DNA of 21,578 nt from Branchiostoma floridae (lineage: Eukaryota > Chordata > Leptocardii > Amphioxiformes > Branchiostomatidae): NCBI RefSeq assembly GCF_000003815.2, contig NC_049994.1, forward strand, positions 3,320,207 through 3,341,784, in the 5' to 3' direction. Under the pieces are notes generated by a model. The model worked only from the letters and a program-made list of their open reading frames with translations, was not told where the DNA came from and ran no database searches. This document shows positions 1 through 8,405 of this stretch, in pieces (position 1 is the first letter of the stretch; each line of letters opens with the position of its first letter). Position numbers and translations under genes: made by a program.

Positions 1-439
1 GAAAAATAGGAGCTGCCGCAATTCTAAAAGCCAATCAGCCAATGCATAGGCGCTCCTGTGGAAGATTATATTCTTCCATATGGGCCCGGTTCATATTGGG
101 CAAGCTCTGTTTTGACCTGAAATCAATTCACAATATTAGTTCTCTTTTGGGGATAACTTACAGTTAAAATATTGGAATTTTCGCAGGGGTGACTTGGAAC
201 AGTCCAATGTTGCGTGGGAATGGGTATGGCTGAAATATGCTGTATTTGCACCCAAGCAAATGTCGGCCTTTCTAGTTTATTTTCTAGACTGATAATGATC
301 AGGTTATAAATTATTTGTTCTTTTGTTGCTTGTTTGCATTGCGTACCTGGTAAACCTTCCATGGCTTAACACACTACGTTTGTATTGAAGAGTTCAAGCT
401 GCATATCTGCAAATGATTAATTGATTAAAACACACCGGG
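1..439. other. Intergenic DNA, no gene seen
   Basis: AT-rich sequence with short interrupted reading frames on both strands. I see no protein family, RNA gene or clear repeat boundary here. Confidence 0.5.
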
Positions 440-706
440 AAGGACCACTTCTCTTTTTGAGAAGTACAGTGACTTCTCTAACGTGATTGAGTTGTGGCTC
501 CTCTCACCTATTTAACGTCCTATCTGAATGACGTCCCTATACTAAAGTTAGCTTCTCATTTTCAAATAAGTGAAGTAAAATAAGTGGTGTAAAATACCTT
601 CAGCTTTACCAATGGCACAGCATGACTCGTACCTACGCACGGGATTTGAACACGGGACCTCTTGGTTCAAGGCCAACCATCCTAATCATTACGCCAACAT
701 AACGTC
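440..706 (-). repeat. tRNA-derived SINE
   Basis: Read on the minus strand, this starts with a tRNA-like head. An A-box-like segment (TTGGCGTAATGATTAGG) lies at about 681-697 and a B-box-like segment (GTGTTCAAATCCCG) at 640-653. The spacing is tRNA-like, but the acceptor ends do not pair, so this is a SINE head and not a tRNA gene. The body runs to roughly 440 and contains the 14-mer GATAGGACGTTAAA (plus positions 511-524). That 14-mer also occurs in the SINE at 12318-12530, which supports a shared SINE domain. The 3' boundary is approximate. Confidence 0.7.
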
Positions 707-976
707 ACTTTGATAATAGTCACACTTCATTTCTCTGAGAGATATTTCACTATTCATAAAATGTTTTCTATGGCGTCGAGAGAAAAAACTCAACTTGATG
801 ATATTGCAGCAGAAATCTTTACACACTACTAAATTAGTTTACCCATTGCTTGTAACACAGCCAACAGGTTATTACTCTTTAATGATTGAGCGAGCTGTGT
901 AAATAATCGTTACTTGGGGAACAGTTCATTAGACGTACCCTCATTTTTTTTATCAACTGTCCCTAAGTGGTTCGAT

Positions 977-1327
977 CCATTTAACCTTTGAACCAAACTG
1001 TTTGATCCTACAACGCATCATTACCTGTTTGAAGAGCGTTCCTTTCTGGTCTCTAGATCTTTTTTTAGAAAAGAAGATCTGATCTGATCTAGATCTGAAG
1101 GTACCATGAGGACGCTTTAATCAACTTTTAACTGAGTTTGCATTTTCATTGGCTAGAAGTTTAACGCATTAAGTTGACACCCAATCGTATAACACATCAT
1201 TAACTGTTTGAAGACCTATGCGTTCTGGTCTCAAGATCTGAAGGTGCCATGAGAACGCTTTAATAAACTTTTAACTGAGAGTGCATATTGATTGGCTAGA
1301 AGTTTAATGCATTTAACTTCACACCAA
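977..1327. repeat. Diverged two-unit tandem repeat
   Basis: Two direct units of about 190 and 143 bp. Shared blocks in order are CATCATTA-CTGTTTGAAGA, TTCTGGTCTC, AGATCTGAAGGT, CCATGAG-ACGCTTTAAT and GGCTAGAAGTTTAA. A short CATT(T)AA...CCAA motif marks the start of unit 1, the junction, and the end of unit 2. Unit 1 carries about 35 extra bp (roughly 1054-1089) made of a small AGATCT-ended imperfect hairpin and GATCT microrepeats. There is no coding potential. Confidence 0.75.
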
Positions 1328-1570
1328 AGTGAAATGCGTAGATGAAGGTAATATACCCATAAAATAAGATATGTAAGGTAGGATGTACCTGCAGAAGAAA
1401 ATGGATTGACTTTGGAAAAGGGGATTCAAAGAGAGATAATATAAAAGAATGTAAAACCTGGTTTTGAACAGGAAAGGGGGCCTACTTGTTGAACTCGCTT
1501 GGGGCCTTGCCCCCCTCCCCTCCACCTTACACCACCCCATAATACAGCATTAGCTCCTGTTTTCATTACT

Positions 1571-1903
1571 CTACTCCGGCGAGCTCGCTCGGAGTCTCCA
1601 CATAACCAGTTTCCTCCACCCCTCTTTGTCATCCATCGCTGCGGGAAGTTGTTGCAAGTCCAGACCGGTGTCTTCAGCAAGCTGCTTTGTGTACGACTTC
1701 CGCGGTCTTCCCCTGCCCCTGTTTCCGTGGTTCGGATTCCACAGTAACAGTTTGTGCACTACTTCATCCTTTTTCCTCCAGCAGTGCCCTGCAAAACGCA
1801 GTCTCCTTTGCCGAATAGTTTCGGCTATCGGCGGTATATCCTTGTAAAGGACCTTGTTTGAAATTCTTTGTCTCCATGAGATGTTTAGGACAGATCTCAG
1901 CAA
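1571..1903 (-). pseudogene. LINE reverse-transcriptase C-terminal tail, fragment A
   Basis: About 110 uninterrupted codons matching the C-terminal tail of non-LTR retrotransposon ORF2 proteins. The hallmark blocks are ISWRQRISNKVLY, TIRQRRLRFAGHCWR, a basic RGRGRPRKSY block, and AMDDKEGWRKLV before the TAG stop at 1571-1573. In intact elements this region follows the reverse-transcriptase palm and thumb. None of the polymerase or endonuclease core is present here, so the copy is strongly 5'-truncated, as is usual for target-primed insertions. An in-frame stop lies just upstream of the homologous stretch. The lack of internal stops suggests a fairly recent insertion. The clade is uncertain; the style resembles RTE-like elements. 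Confidence 0.8.
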
Positions 1904-1944
1904 GTTTTCATACTACTTGTCTAACCACTGAGAACTATTTGCAC

Positions 1945-2130
1945 AACACTAGATTTTCTTCAAACTCACATCGTTATACTGTTCAATGCATGTTCTCAAA
2001 GTCTTTCTACAGTAACAATTTCTTTCCCCTGACAGTAAAATTATGGAACTCTCTCGACAAAAACTGTTTCGCTACTGTCTACAACTTACCAGCCTTTAAA
2101 CAAAGGTCCGCCGCTATCTCCATGTTCAAT
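1945..2130 (+). pseudogene. CR1-like LINE reverse-transcriptase tail, fragment B
   Basis: A plus-strand frame contains a stretch (about 1963-2116) with the pattern FYSNNFFPLTVKLWNSL followed by a short helix ending in PAFKQR. The F-Y-x-N-x-F-F-P-x-T-x-x-x-W-N-S-L signature is the extreme C-terminus of ORF2 in CR1/L2-type LINEs. The polymerase core is absent. The fragment lies 5' end to 5' end with the unrelated LINE tail at 1571-1903. The frame stays open for some distance on both sides, but those parts show no family resemblance. Confidence 0.75.
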
Positions 2131-2196
2131 ATTCCTATAATAGTTCATTGCCTTGAAGTAGTCCAGTTACCTTGCTTTGAGCAATCTTGTTTAAAA

Positions 2197-2446
2197 CCCT
2201 TAAACTGCCCAGTCCGGATAGATCCGGCACACCTACACATGCCCTGTGTGCCGCGCCCGGATATATCCGGGATAGCGTATTCCCCCGAAGTAGCAGCTTT
2301 GCGCGTGTGTAGCGCACGAACCCCAGAAGTTGGATATTTCCGCCCGGTTTTATTTTTGTTTGGGGGGAGGCCAGCGGCGAAACCTGGCACTGATAGCATT
2401 TTATAGGGCTAAAACCAAACCAAACAAAACTCTGACAGTTTAAGGG
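2197..2446. mobile_element. piggyBac-like MITE, ~250 bp
   Basis: Terminal inverted repeats CCCTTAAACTG (2197-2207) and CAGTTTAAGGG (2436-2446) bound a non-coding, GC-richer interior. Both ends extend two bases outward as AA/TT, giving 13 inverted bases. A CCC-starting terminus next to TTAA-like DNA is typical of piggyBac elements, but I cannot find a clean matching TTAA pair (left flank TTAAAA, right flank TTGA), so the superfamily is inferred. The interior has a perfect 16-bp palindrome, CCCGGATATATCCGGG, at 2256-2271 and a near copy around 2213-2226. Confidence 0.65.
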
Positions 2447-2909
2447 TTGAATAAACAACAACGGGAGCGTCAATATTTTCTCCCTATCTTTTCCTGGTTC
2501 CGTATTGGGCTATCTGAAATTTGTCTCATATCAATTTTAGTTCTAGGTTCAAAGCATGTCGAAACTCAGATTTTTTTTAGTCACTGCCGAAATAAATTCT
2601 ACTACTCAAAGCCTCTGAACATTTTCAAAATGTACCCAATTTAGAATGAATAACTGTGACCTTGCGTACTTTGCTTCATACCAATACACAAAAACGTTAT
2701 TTTTGACGGACTGTACGAGTCAAATACTTCTATAGAACCATTTACGTCTTAGACAGAGACAGAGTTGCAATTTTCCCTGCGTCTATGATCAGTCCTTAGA
2801 TATACGTGATGTACAACTTCCGCTGACGCAAGTTGTAGTCTCTAGTTGTGTAATCATGGTCAATCACAGTTGACTCCACTACCAGCGAAAAACCAACAAC
2901 TAAGGCCAC
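2447..2909. other. Intergenic DNA, no gene seen
   Basis: No family or RNA gene is recognised. A segment near 2866-2920 (GTTGACTC, ACTACCA, AGCAAG blocks) is repeated in direct orientation at about 3358-3404. Confidence 0.4.
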
Positions 2910-3345
2910 AGCAAGCAAAGTTTATGGACGACATCTATGTATATATATATAGTGCAAAATTAATGAGATAGGGCAGGAAAAAAAACAAGATGGATAAAGA
3001 AAAAGATGGCTAAATTTTCAAAAAAGACATCATAAACGTCATAACAAAATTTGAAGAGACGAAACATGGCATCACAACTAACAAGGCTATCATTCCTGTG
3101 TTGAAGAAGTGAACAGTGACATTAGTGTGTTACGCTGGTATCACTTGCCAAGCTGGCAACTACATTCATGGCTTCCATGTTGGTAGTACTTTTACACTCC
3201 CTATTGTCACTTCTAAAAGACTATGACTATTAAGCTACAACACAACATGTTTGCCTATTCTGTCTGACCATCCCCGAAGATATTTTTTTCTGAAATCGGG
3301 CAAAAATTAACAAGCGCGCGATGTCATCCATAAAATTTACTTGCT
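2910..3345. mobile_element. Possible old inverted-repeat element
   Basis: The 25 bases at 2910-2934 (AGCAAG...GACGACAT) and the reverse complement of 3321-3345 match at 22 of 25 positions, giving an inverted pair about 436 bp apart end to end. A further direct copy of the outer motif (AGCAAGTAAAG) lies at about 3394-3404, so the right side is compound. The interior is AT-rich, with a short (TA)n run near 2940-2950, and is non-coding. No target duplication is evident. Confidence 0.45.
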
Positions 3346-3839
3346 TTGCCCTAATCTCTGTTGACTCTACTACCAATGACGAAACGAGCATCAGCAAGTA
3401 AAGATAAACTCCTCTCGCACGTAAATCACAATAAACAGTATGTACTTAGTTGACGTGAGTAACTATGAGGGAGTGCAACAGACTACAGAGATCGGTGGTT
3501 CCTTCACACTTCGTTACCCGAAGGCGTTACGGTACTATTGAAAGTAATAAGTTCTTGTTACTTCAGTTCTTCGCAGCTTTTCTAATAGAAGTAAAGAATG
3601 GCACCTCTGAAAATGGGTCGATTTGGTCGTGTAGTGATGTAAAGGCGACGACGCCGAATGCATTTTTCAGCGAGGCTGAAAGATTATGAAGACTTATTCT
3701 AAGCAGTGTTGGCATATTCGTTGTCGTCCATTTCTAGAACTGAAAATGAAGGACTGCATGCATAAATAGATTAAGTAAAAATATATTGATACGTTGAAAA
3801 AATATGGTGTAGGACATACACTTTCCTGATTTCAATGGC
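3346..3839. other. Intergenic DNA, no gene seen
   Basis: Apart from the repeated segment near 3358-3404 (partner at about 2866-2920), I see nothing recognisable. A 74-codon open frame at 3465-3689 has no family resemblance. Confidence 0.4.
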
Positions 3840-3842
3840 TTA

Positions 3843-4089
3843 ATGTGGTATCTCACTGCACTTGGGCACCATTGCGGCACCGTGGGGTTCGAATGATAAC
3901 GATTTTCTGAAAAGAACGTATTTTCTTACATTTTGTGTATTTTGGTGTCTTCTATGTCATACTTTTACGTATAATGCAATACTGTATCTAGATTATAAAA
4001 AAAAAAATCGGCGAAAATAACACAACAGTGCCGCAGTGAACAAACCTGCAGTGCCGCACCGGTGCCTCAAGTGCAGTGAGAAACCACGT
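3843..4089. mobile_element. Harbinger-like MITE, copy 1
   Basis: A 247-bp non-coding element. It begins ATGTGGTATCTCACTGCACT and ends with the inverted counterpart (GCAGTGAGAAACCACGT). The subterminal inverted blocks are GCGGCAC and GCAGTGCCGCACCGGTGC. The base triplet just outside the left end is TTA (3840-3842), as in copy 2 at 7418-7666; the right flank is lost in the assembly gap. The interior matches copy 2 in the opposite orientation (TTACATTTTGTGTATTTTGG and neighbours). TTA duplication and a short non-coding body are typical of PIF/Harbinger MITEs. Confidence 0.8.
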
Positions 4090-4571
4090 NNNNNNNNNNN
4101 NNNNNNNNNNNNNNNNNNNNNNNNNNNNNNNNNNNNNNNNNNNNNNNNNNNNNNNNNNNNNNNNNNNNNNNNNNNNNNNNNNNNNNNNNNNNNNNNNNNN
4201 NNNNNNNNNNNNNNNNNNNNNNNNNNNNNNNNNNNNNNNNNNNNNNNNNNNNNNNNNNNNNNNNNNNNNNNNNNNNNNNNNNNNNNNNNNNNNNNNNNNN
4301 NNNNNNNNNNNNNNNNNNNNNNNNNNNNNNNNNNNNNNNNNNNNNNNNNNNNNNNNNNNNNNNNNNNNNNNNNNNNNNNNNNNNNNNNNNNNNNNNNNNN
4401 NNNNNNNNNNNNNNNNNNNNNNNNNNNNNNNNNNNNNNNNNNNNNNNNNNNNNNNNNNNNNNNNNNNNNNNNNNNNNNNNNNNNNNNNNNNNNNNNNNNN
4501 NNNNNNNNNNNNNNNNNNNNNNNNNNNNNNNNNNNNNNNNNNNNNNNNNNNNNNNNNNNNNNNNNNNNNNN
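4090..4571. other. Assembly gap (482 N)
   Basis: A run of undetermined bases. It starts exactly at the right end of MITE copy 1, so repeat-driven assembly failure is likely. Any reading frame crossing it is meaningless. Confidence 0.99.
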
Positions 4572-6229
4572 TTTTAGCAAATTCAATAAATTTTCCATTC
4601 ACATGTTTGTACCACAAGTAACAGACAGGGAGCTTTAGAGAGAAAACTTTATTGTAACAGGAACAATGTATGAATACTTGTACATACATAGCAGCTACAA
4701 TATTTCTAATATCAAAAAAAGAGGTAACCTACGTTGTGAATTACAGTACAAACAATATAATTCTACATACCAATAATCTAGAACATGATGTTGACAACAG
4801 CATGCGGTGTAGATTTGTAGATAAACTTGCCTACAAAGGTAAATATATGAGCAGGGAGATTTATCAACACAGTAAATTGCAACCCCCAACATTTAGTAAG
4901 TCCGTTTACGTTGTCGTCCGGACACGATAATTGCACAACATAGCCCCAAGCGCCTTCGTCTAATCACCGACATAACCTTCCGCCGTGGCAAGGACATCTA
5001 TCTTCCTGATAACATTACCTTTGCCTGATTTCTATCGTCATAATTCGTCTGAACCTCGGAGGCGCCTGGCTCCACGTTATCAACAATTAGCAGCCGTACT
5101 CATGCGGCATTGAAAGGACACCATAGCAGGGCTTATGCTTGAACTTTTCACCAATATGTCAAATACACGAAAGACGCACGGCAAGGTTAAAGAATGTTTA
5201 AATTTTTTGGGGGGAGTATTGTGGGTTGAAACTGGAGATGAACTGAATAAGACGTTGCATTTGATTGTAACAGTGTAAAACGCAAACGCTGCAGATCCAG
5301 GAAAGATGATTTTATATTTGAATCTTAATCTAAATATTTGGTATAACTGCCATTTGGCGTAACTCACCATGTGATTAGGCACACAGCTGGTTACACTAAA
5401 TGACCTGTCACACCTAACCATTGCACATATAGCTGTAACTATTGTTACAGCTACTGCTCCTTCAGTACAGAGTTCCACTCTACGTTCTTCTACGTTATTC
5501 TAGAAAAATGAATCTTTAGAACATATTGTTTCTTGGTTGATAACTCTGGTCCTTGAAAGCATTACTTCTTTCTTGTTCTTTTCTGAGCTAGTGTTAGGAA
5601 TCTAGCGTACAAGTCAGTGTACGTCCAACACTTTATCATCCATTTTTTTACGTCATGCATAGTCTGAAACTCTGAACATTTTTCTTTTGGCTTCGAGTGG
5701 CCTCCACTTAACATTTATAGATAGAAATCACTGGAAATGATGAGCTTTTAATGTATGCCTTTCACGATTTGCAAAGCTTTAAAACTTGGAGCATACTAAT
5801 TCCATCAAGATGGTCAAGCAGAGTAGCATTGGTAATCGATAACATGGACAGGAAATTGGCAATTAAAGTTTGGCCCCTTTTTTTAACGCCATCGCAAGAG
5901 AGTGACCCCAATAATTCTTTAACTGTGACCATAAGATCAATACGCTGAATTAATGTAAATACCCAACAATGCATTAGAATTACTAAAAACTAAAAGCAAT
6001 AGTGATAATTAGTCAATAAAATCAAATCTCTTTCTTATGAGTAAATTGGTAGCAAGGGTTTGCATGAAAGTTCATCTGTGCTCAACTTGGTAAATGACAT
6101 TATGGATAAACTAAACTATTACATAATCAACACCAAAATTGATGGGAATTTACCCCAATTTTCAGCCGACTCCGTCAGCCTTGTTCAGGGGAATGAACCC
6201 GTCTACTTTAGTTTCCGGATGTGAAGTCA
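4572..6229. other. Intergenic DNA, no gene seen
   Basis: AT-rich DNA without a recognised gene. A short open stretch at about 4898-5029 (plus strand) and a 132-codon frame at 5080-5478 (minus strand) show no family signature, start context or splice structure that I would trust. Confidence 0.4.
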
Positions 6230-6393
6230 GAGACACGTGACTGCAGCAGAGGGTCGTAAATGCCAAATAACCTGTGTCGGCCCCCGTCTCTGTGTGCATC
6301 CACGCCCACCGTCCATCGCTGAACAGAGTCGGGGGGCGACACAGTTTATCTGGCATTTACGATTTACGACCCTCTGCTGCAGTCACGTGTCTC
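6230..6393. mobile_element. Foldback (hairpin) element
   Basis: Two arms form a long imperfect hairpin. The left arm starts GAGACACGTGACTGCAGCAG and the right arm ends with its exact complement, with pairing continuing about 60 bp inward through GGGTCGTAAATGCC and TGTGTCG. The right arm carries an extra seven-base repeat (the GATTTAC copy at about 6361-6367). The loop region holds CATCGCTGAACAGAG, which has a relative at 12698-12730. Flanking bases do not give a clear target duplication. It is non-coding; the superfamily is unknown. Confidence 0.75.
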
Positions 6394-7414
6394 AATCAAT
6401 TTGTGTGTTGGTTAGGTAAAGTTTAGTTTATCCTTAATGGTAGCGAAGAAATATATGCCGAAGAATTTGCCTTTCAGTGGGTATTTCTTATAGTACGTAG
6501 AGGCTTTTAAAAGATAATGTGGCGCCCGTACGACCTACTTAAAACTACAAATTAAAGTACAGAACAAATGTTACACTAAATAATACAATAGGATGTGGCT
6601 TAACGTAAGTGCCATTAAGTTATCTAATGACAAAGCAATTTTCTAAGTATTTGTCTATTTTCTGAGAGTCGTCAAATCTGAAAATACAGTTAAGTATGCT
6701 TTTGGTATCAGGTCACTTGAAATTAGTTGTTATAAAACAAGTAAAGGTAAAAAATATCATAGGCATCTTTACAACAATGGATTAACATTATCCTTCTTAT
6801 ATATCTCTGTTTAAAAGTAAAAAAAAATGTATACTAGTATTTCACTCAAACGATGTTCTGTGTCAGAATCATCAACGACCCTCTCACTTTCTGACTCCTC
6901 TCACGTGCAACACCTTCAATCCTTTCTACATAAAACCCTTTGTCAAGGGAAAATTGCAAGTCCCGTGTATTAAGGCCATGGACCTTTGCAAGTCCTCCAT
7001 TGATCTATTCACGTCCACGGGCGCTTACCGCGACCACCCCAGCCATGTTCCAACGCTTTGGGGATTCTGAGATCGATATTTAGATTGGTCCATTCTTAGC
7101 CGTAGTGGTAAATAATAAGCAGGGTCGCTTCTAGTTGAACTCGTCTAGAGATGGCCAATAGGTAATACACGACGGGCGCTTGCTCCCATACACTAAGGGG
7201 TAATTGATAATGTTCTTGGGCAGACAAGTATGTATCATTCTGCATTCTTTTGTGGTAAAAGCATGGGTCGGGAACCTTTGAGGTGAAATACACAGCACCT
7301 GACCTTCTTGGTGAGTTCTGAAATTCATATATGTCAGGAGGCCATGCCAGGACGTTAAGTATATACGCAAAAGAAGTCGTATTAGACTTTCAACATCGAT
7401 CATTTGTTAGCTCG
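6394..7414. other. Intergenic DNA, possible decayed coding traces
   Basis: No family is recognised. On the minus strand at about 6841-7035 a frame of roughly 60 codons, broken by one stop, and at about 7131-7403 two overlapping frames, have a somewhat protein-like look. They could be remnants of a mobile element, but I see no diagnostic motif. Confidence 0.35.
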
Positions 7415-7417
7415 TTA

Positions 7418-7666
7418 AGGTGGTATCTCACTGCACTTGGGGAACAGGTGCGGCACTGCGGGGTTCGTTCATTGCAGCAATATTGTGTTATTTTCTCCGA
7501 TTTCTTATAACTTCAATATTGCGTAGTACCGTAAATGTATGACTTAAAAGACAACAAAATACACAAAACGTAAAAAAAATTCGCTCTTTATCTCTAAAAT
7601 TCGTTGAGCAATCTTTCTACCCCCGCAGTGCCGCACCGGTGCATCGAATGCAGTGAGATACCACCT
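7418..7666. mobile_element. Harbinger-like MITE, copy 2
   Basis: A complete 249-bp element, AGGTGGTATCTCACTGCA...TGCAGTGAGATACCACCT. Its inverted repeats are about 46 bp with a few mismatches, and it is flanked on both sides by TTA (7415-7417 and 7667-7669). The TTA pair is the strongest evidence for a PIF/Harbinger-type insertion. It has no coding capacity, so it depends on a transposase encoded elsewhere. It lies head-to-tail opposite to copy 1 and abuts the SINE at 7680. Confidence 0.85.
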
Positions 7667-7794
7667 TTAGTTCACAACATTGTAGTGCCTAGTGGCACAT
7701 GGGGTGGGTAGTTTGCTAGCTGTTTCAGTAGCAAGGTATAATTTTACAGGAAAGGGGTACTCAAGGCACCTCCAGAAACACAGGACCCCCAATT

Positions 7795-8164
7795 CAGGGT
7801 AACCGTCGTAGCCAGCCTGAAATCATTTTCAGTCCCCTCTATTTTGAATGGGAATCCTATCGAGCACCGACGGCATGGCGTGGTGTTGCGCGTCATTTCT
7901 AGGGGGTCTGGGTCCCAGAAAATTTTGAAACCTAGACCCTCTGAAACACTATTTCCTGCATTTTGAGGGGCAAATTTTGCTTGTAGACTAAGCTGTTCAA
8001 TGGCATCTGTTTTGGTGAAGAAGAACACATGGGTTTCATTTTTTTAATATCTTTACTTATCAATTTTTGTCTGTCCCAAGGGACGGAATGGGGAAAACCT
8101 TTTTTAGTGCCCAGCTGCAAAATCCCTTCAAAGGACTGAAGGACAGGTGTTGGCTACAATCCTG
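7795..8164. mobile_element. hAT-like MITE inside a SINE
   Basis: A 370-bp non-coding insertion flanked by an exact 8-bp direct repeat, CCCCAATT (7787-7794 and 8165-8172). Its ends are inverted and imperfect: CAGGGTAACCGTCGTAGCCA on the left, and CAGGATTGTAGCCAACACCT on the complement of the right end. An 8-bp duplication with CAGGG-type termini fits the hAT superfamily. The intact SINE relative at 21263-21540 is continuous across the insertion point (around 21383-21400), so this is a true insertion and not SINE sequence. Confidence 0.7.
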
Positions 8165-8267
8165 CCCCAATTTATGTCTATTCCGAAAGACGGGTAAAGC
8201 TCCAACCGAGGTACCCAGGATTGAACCGGGGGTTCTCTGTTGCAAACTAATTGGAACCAGGAGCTCA

Positions 8268-8362
8268 TACATACATGCATCATCGACCAGAGGTCGGAAC
8301 CAGGCAAGTACGACCAACCACACCCCTTACATTGGGTGGCAGCGGTGGGATTAGTTGCCAGA
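8268..8362. mobile_element. 95-bp insertion with 15-bp target duplication
   Basis: The 15-mer GGAACCAGGAGCTCA occurs at 8253-8267 and again at 8363-8377, and it is single in the related SINE (about 21489-21503, with two differences). The 95 bp between are therefore an insertion. Near its right end is TGGCAGCGGTGGGATT (8337-8352), which looks like the complement of a tRNA-Leu 3' end, as in the primer-binding site of Gypsy-type LTR elements, preceded by CACCCCTTACATTGG. An LTR-edge fragment is one reading; a tRNA-derived piece is another. Confidence 0.5.
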
Positions 8363-8405
8363 GGAACCAGGAGCTCAACTGTGAGGCAGCTACCAGCTAC
8401 TGTAA

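Larger units (their letters stand above)
7680..8405 (-). repeat. tRNA-derived SINE with two nested insertions
   Basis: Same family and strand as the SINE at 21263-21540. Matching blocks, in plus-strand order, are TTGTAGTGCC, AGTGGCAC, GTAGCAGGGTATA-like, TTCCGAAA-ACGGGTA, CCAACCGA, CCAGGATTGAACC (the complement of the B box, about 8216-8228), AACTAATTGGAACCAGGAG, and the A-box region at about 8386-8400. The copy is split by a 370-bp element (7795-8164) and a 95-bp insertion (8268-8362). With both removed it aligns collinearly with the intact relative. Confidence 0.8.

Noticed and set aside
640-706. Genuine tRNA gene
   Set aside because: Box A and B are present but the acceptor ends do not pair; the same applies to 12323-12385, 12990-13065, 15800-15865 and 21450-21540, all read as SINE heads.
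3988-4689. Reading frames of 180-233 codons
   Set aside because: They consist almost entirely of undetermined bases from the assembly gap.
5080-5478. 132-codon minus-strand frame
   Set aside because: Composition and pattern are not protein-like (mixed hydrophobic and Ser/Cys runs); no recognised domain or supporting signals.
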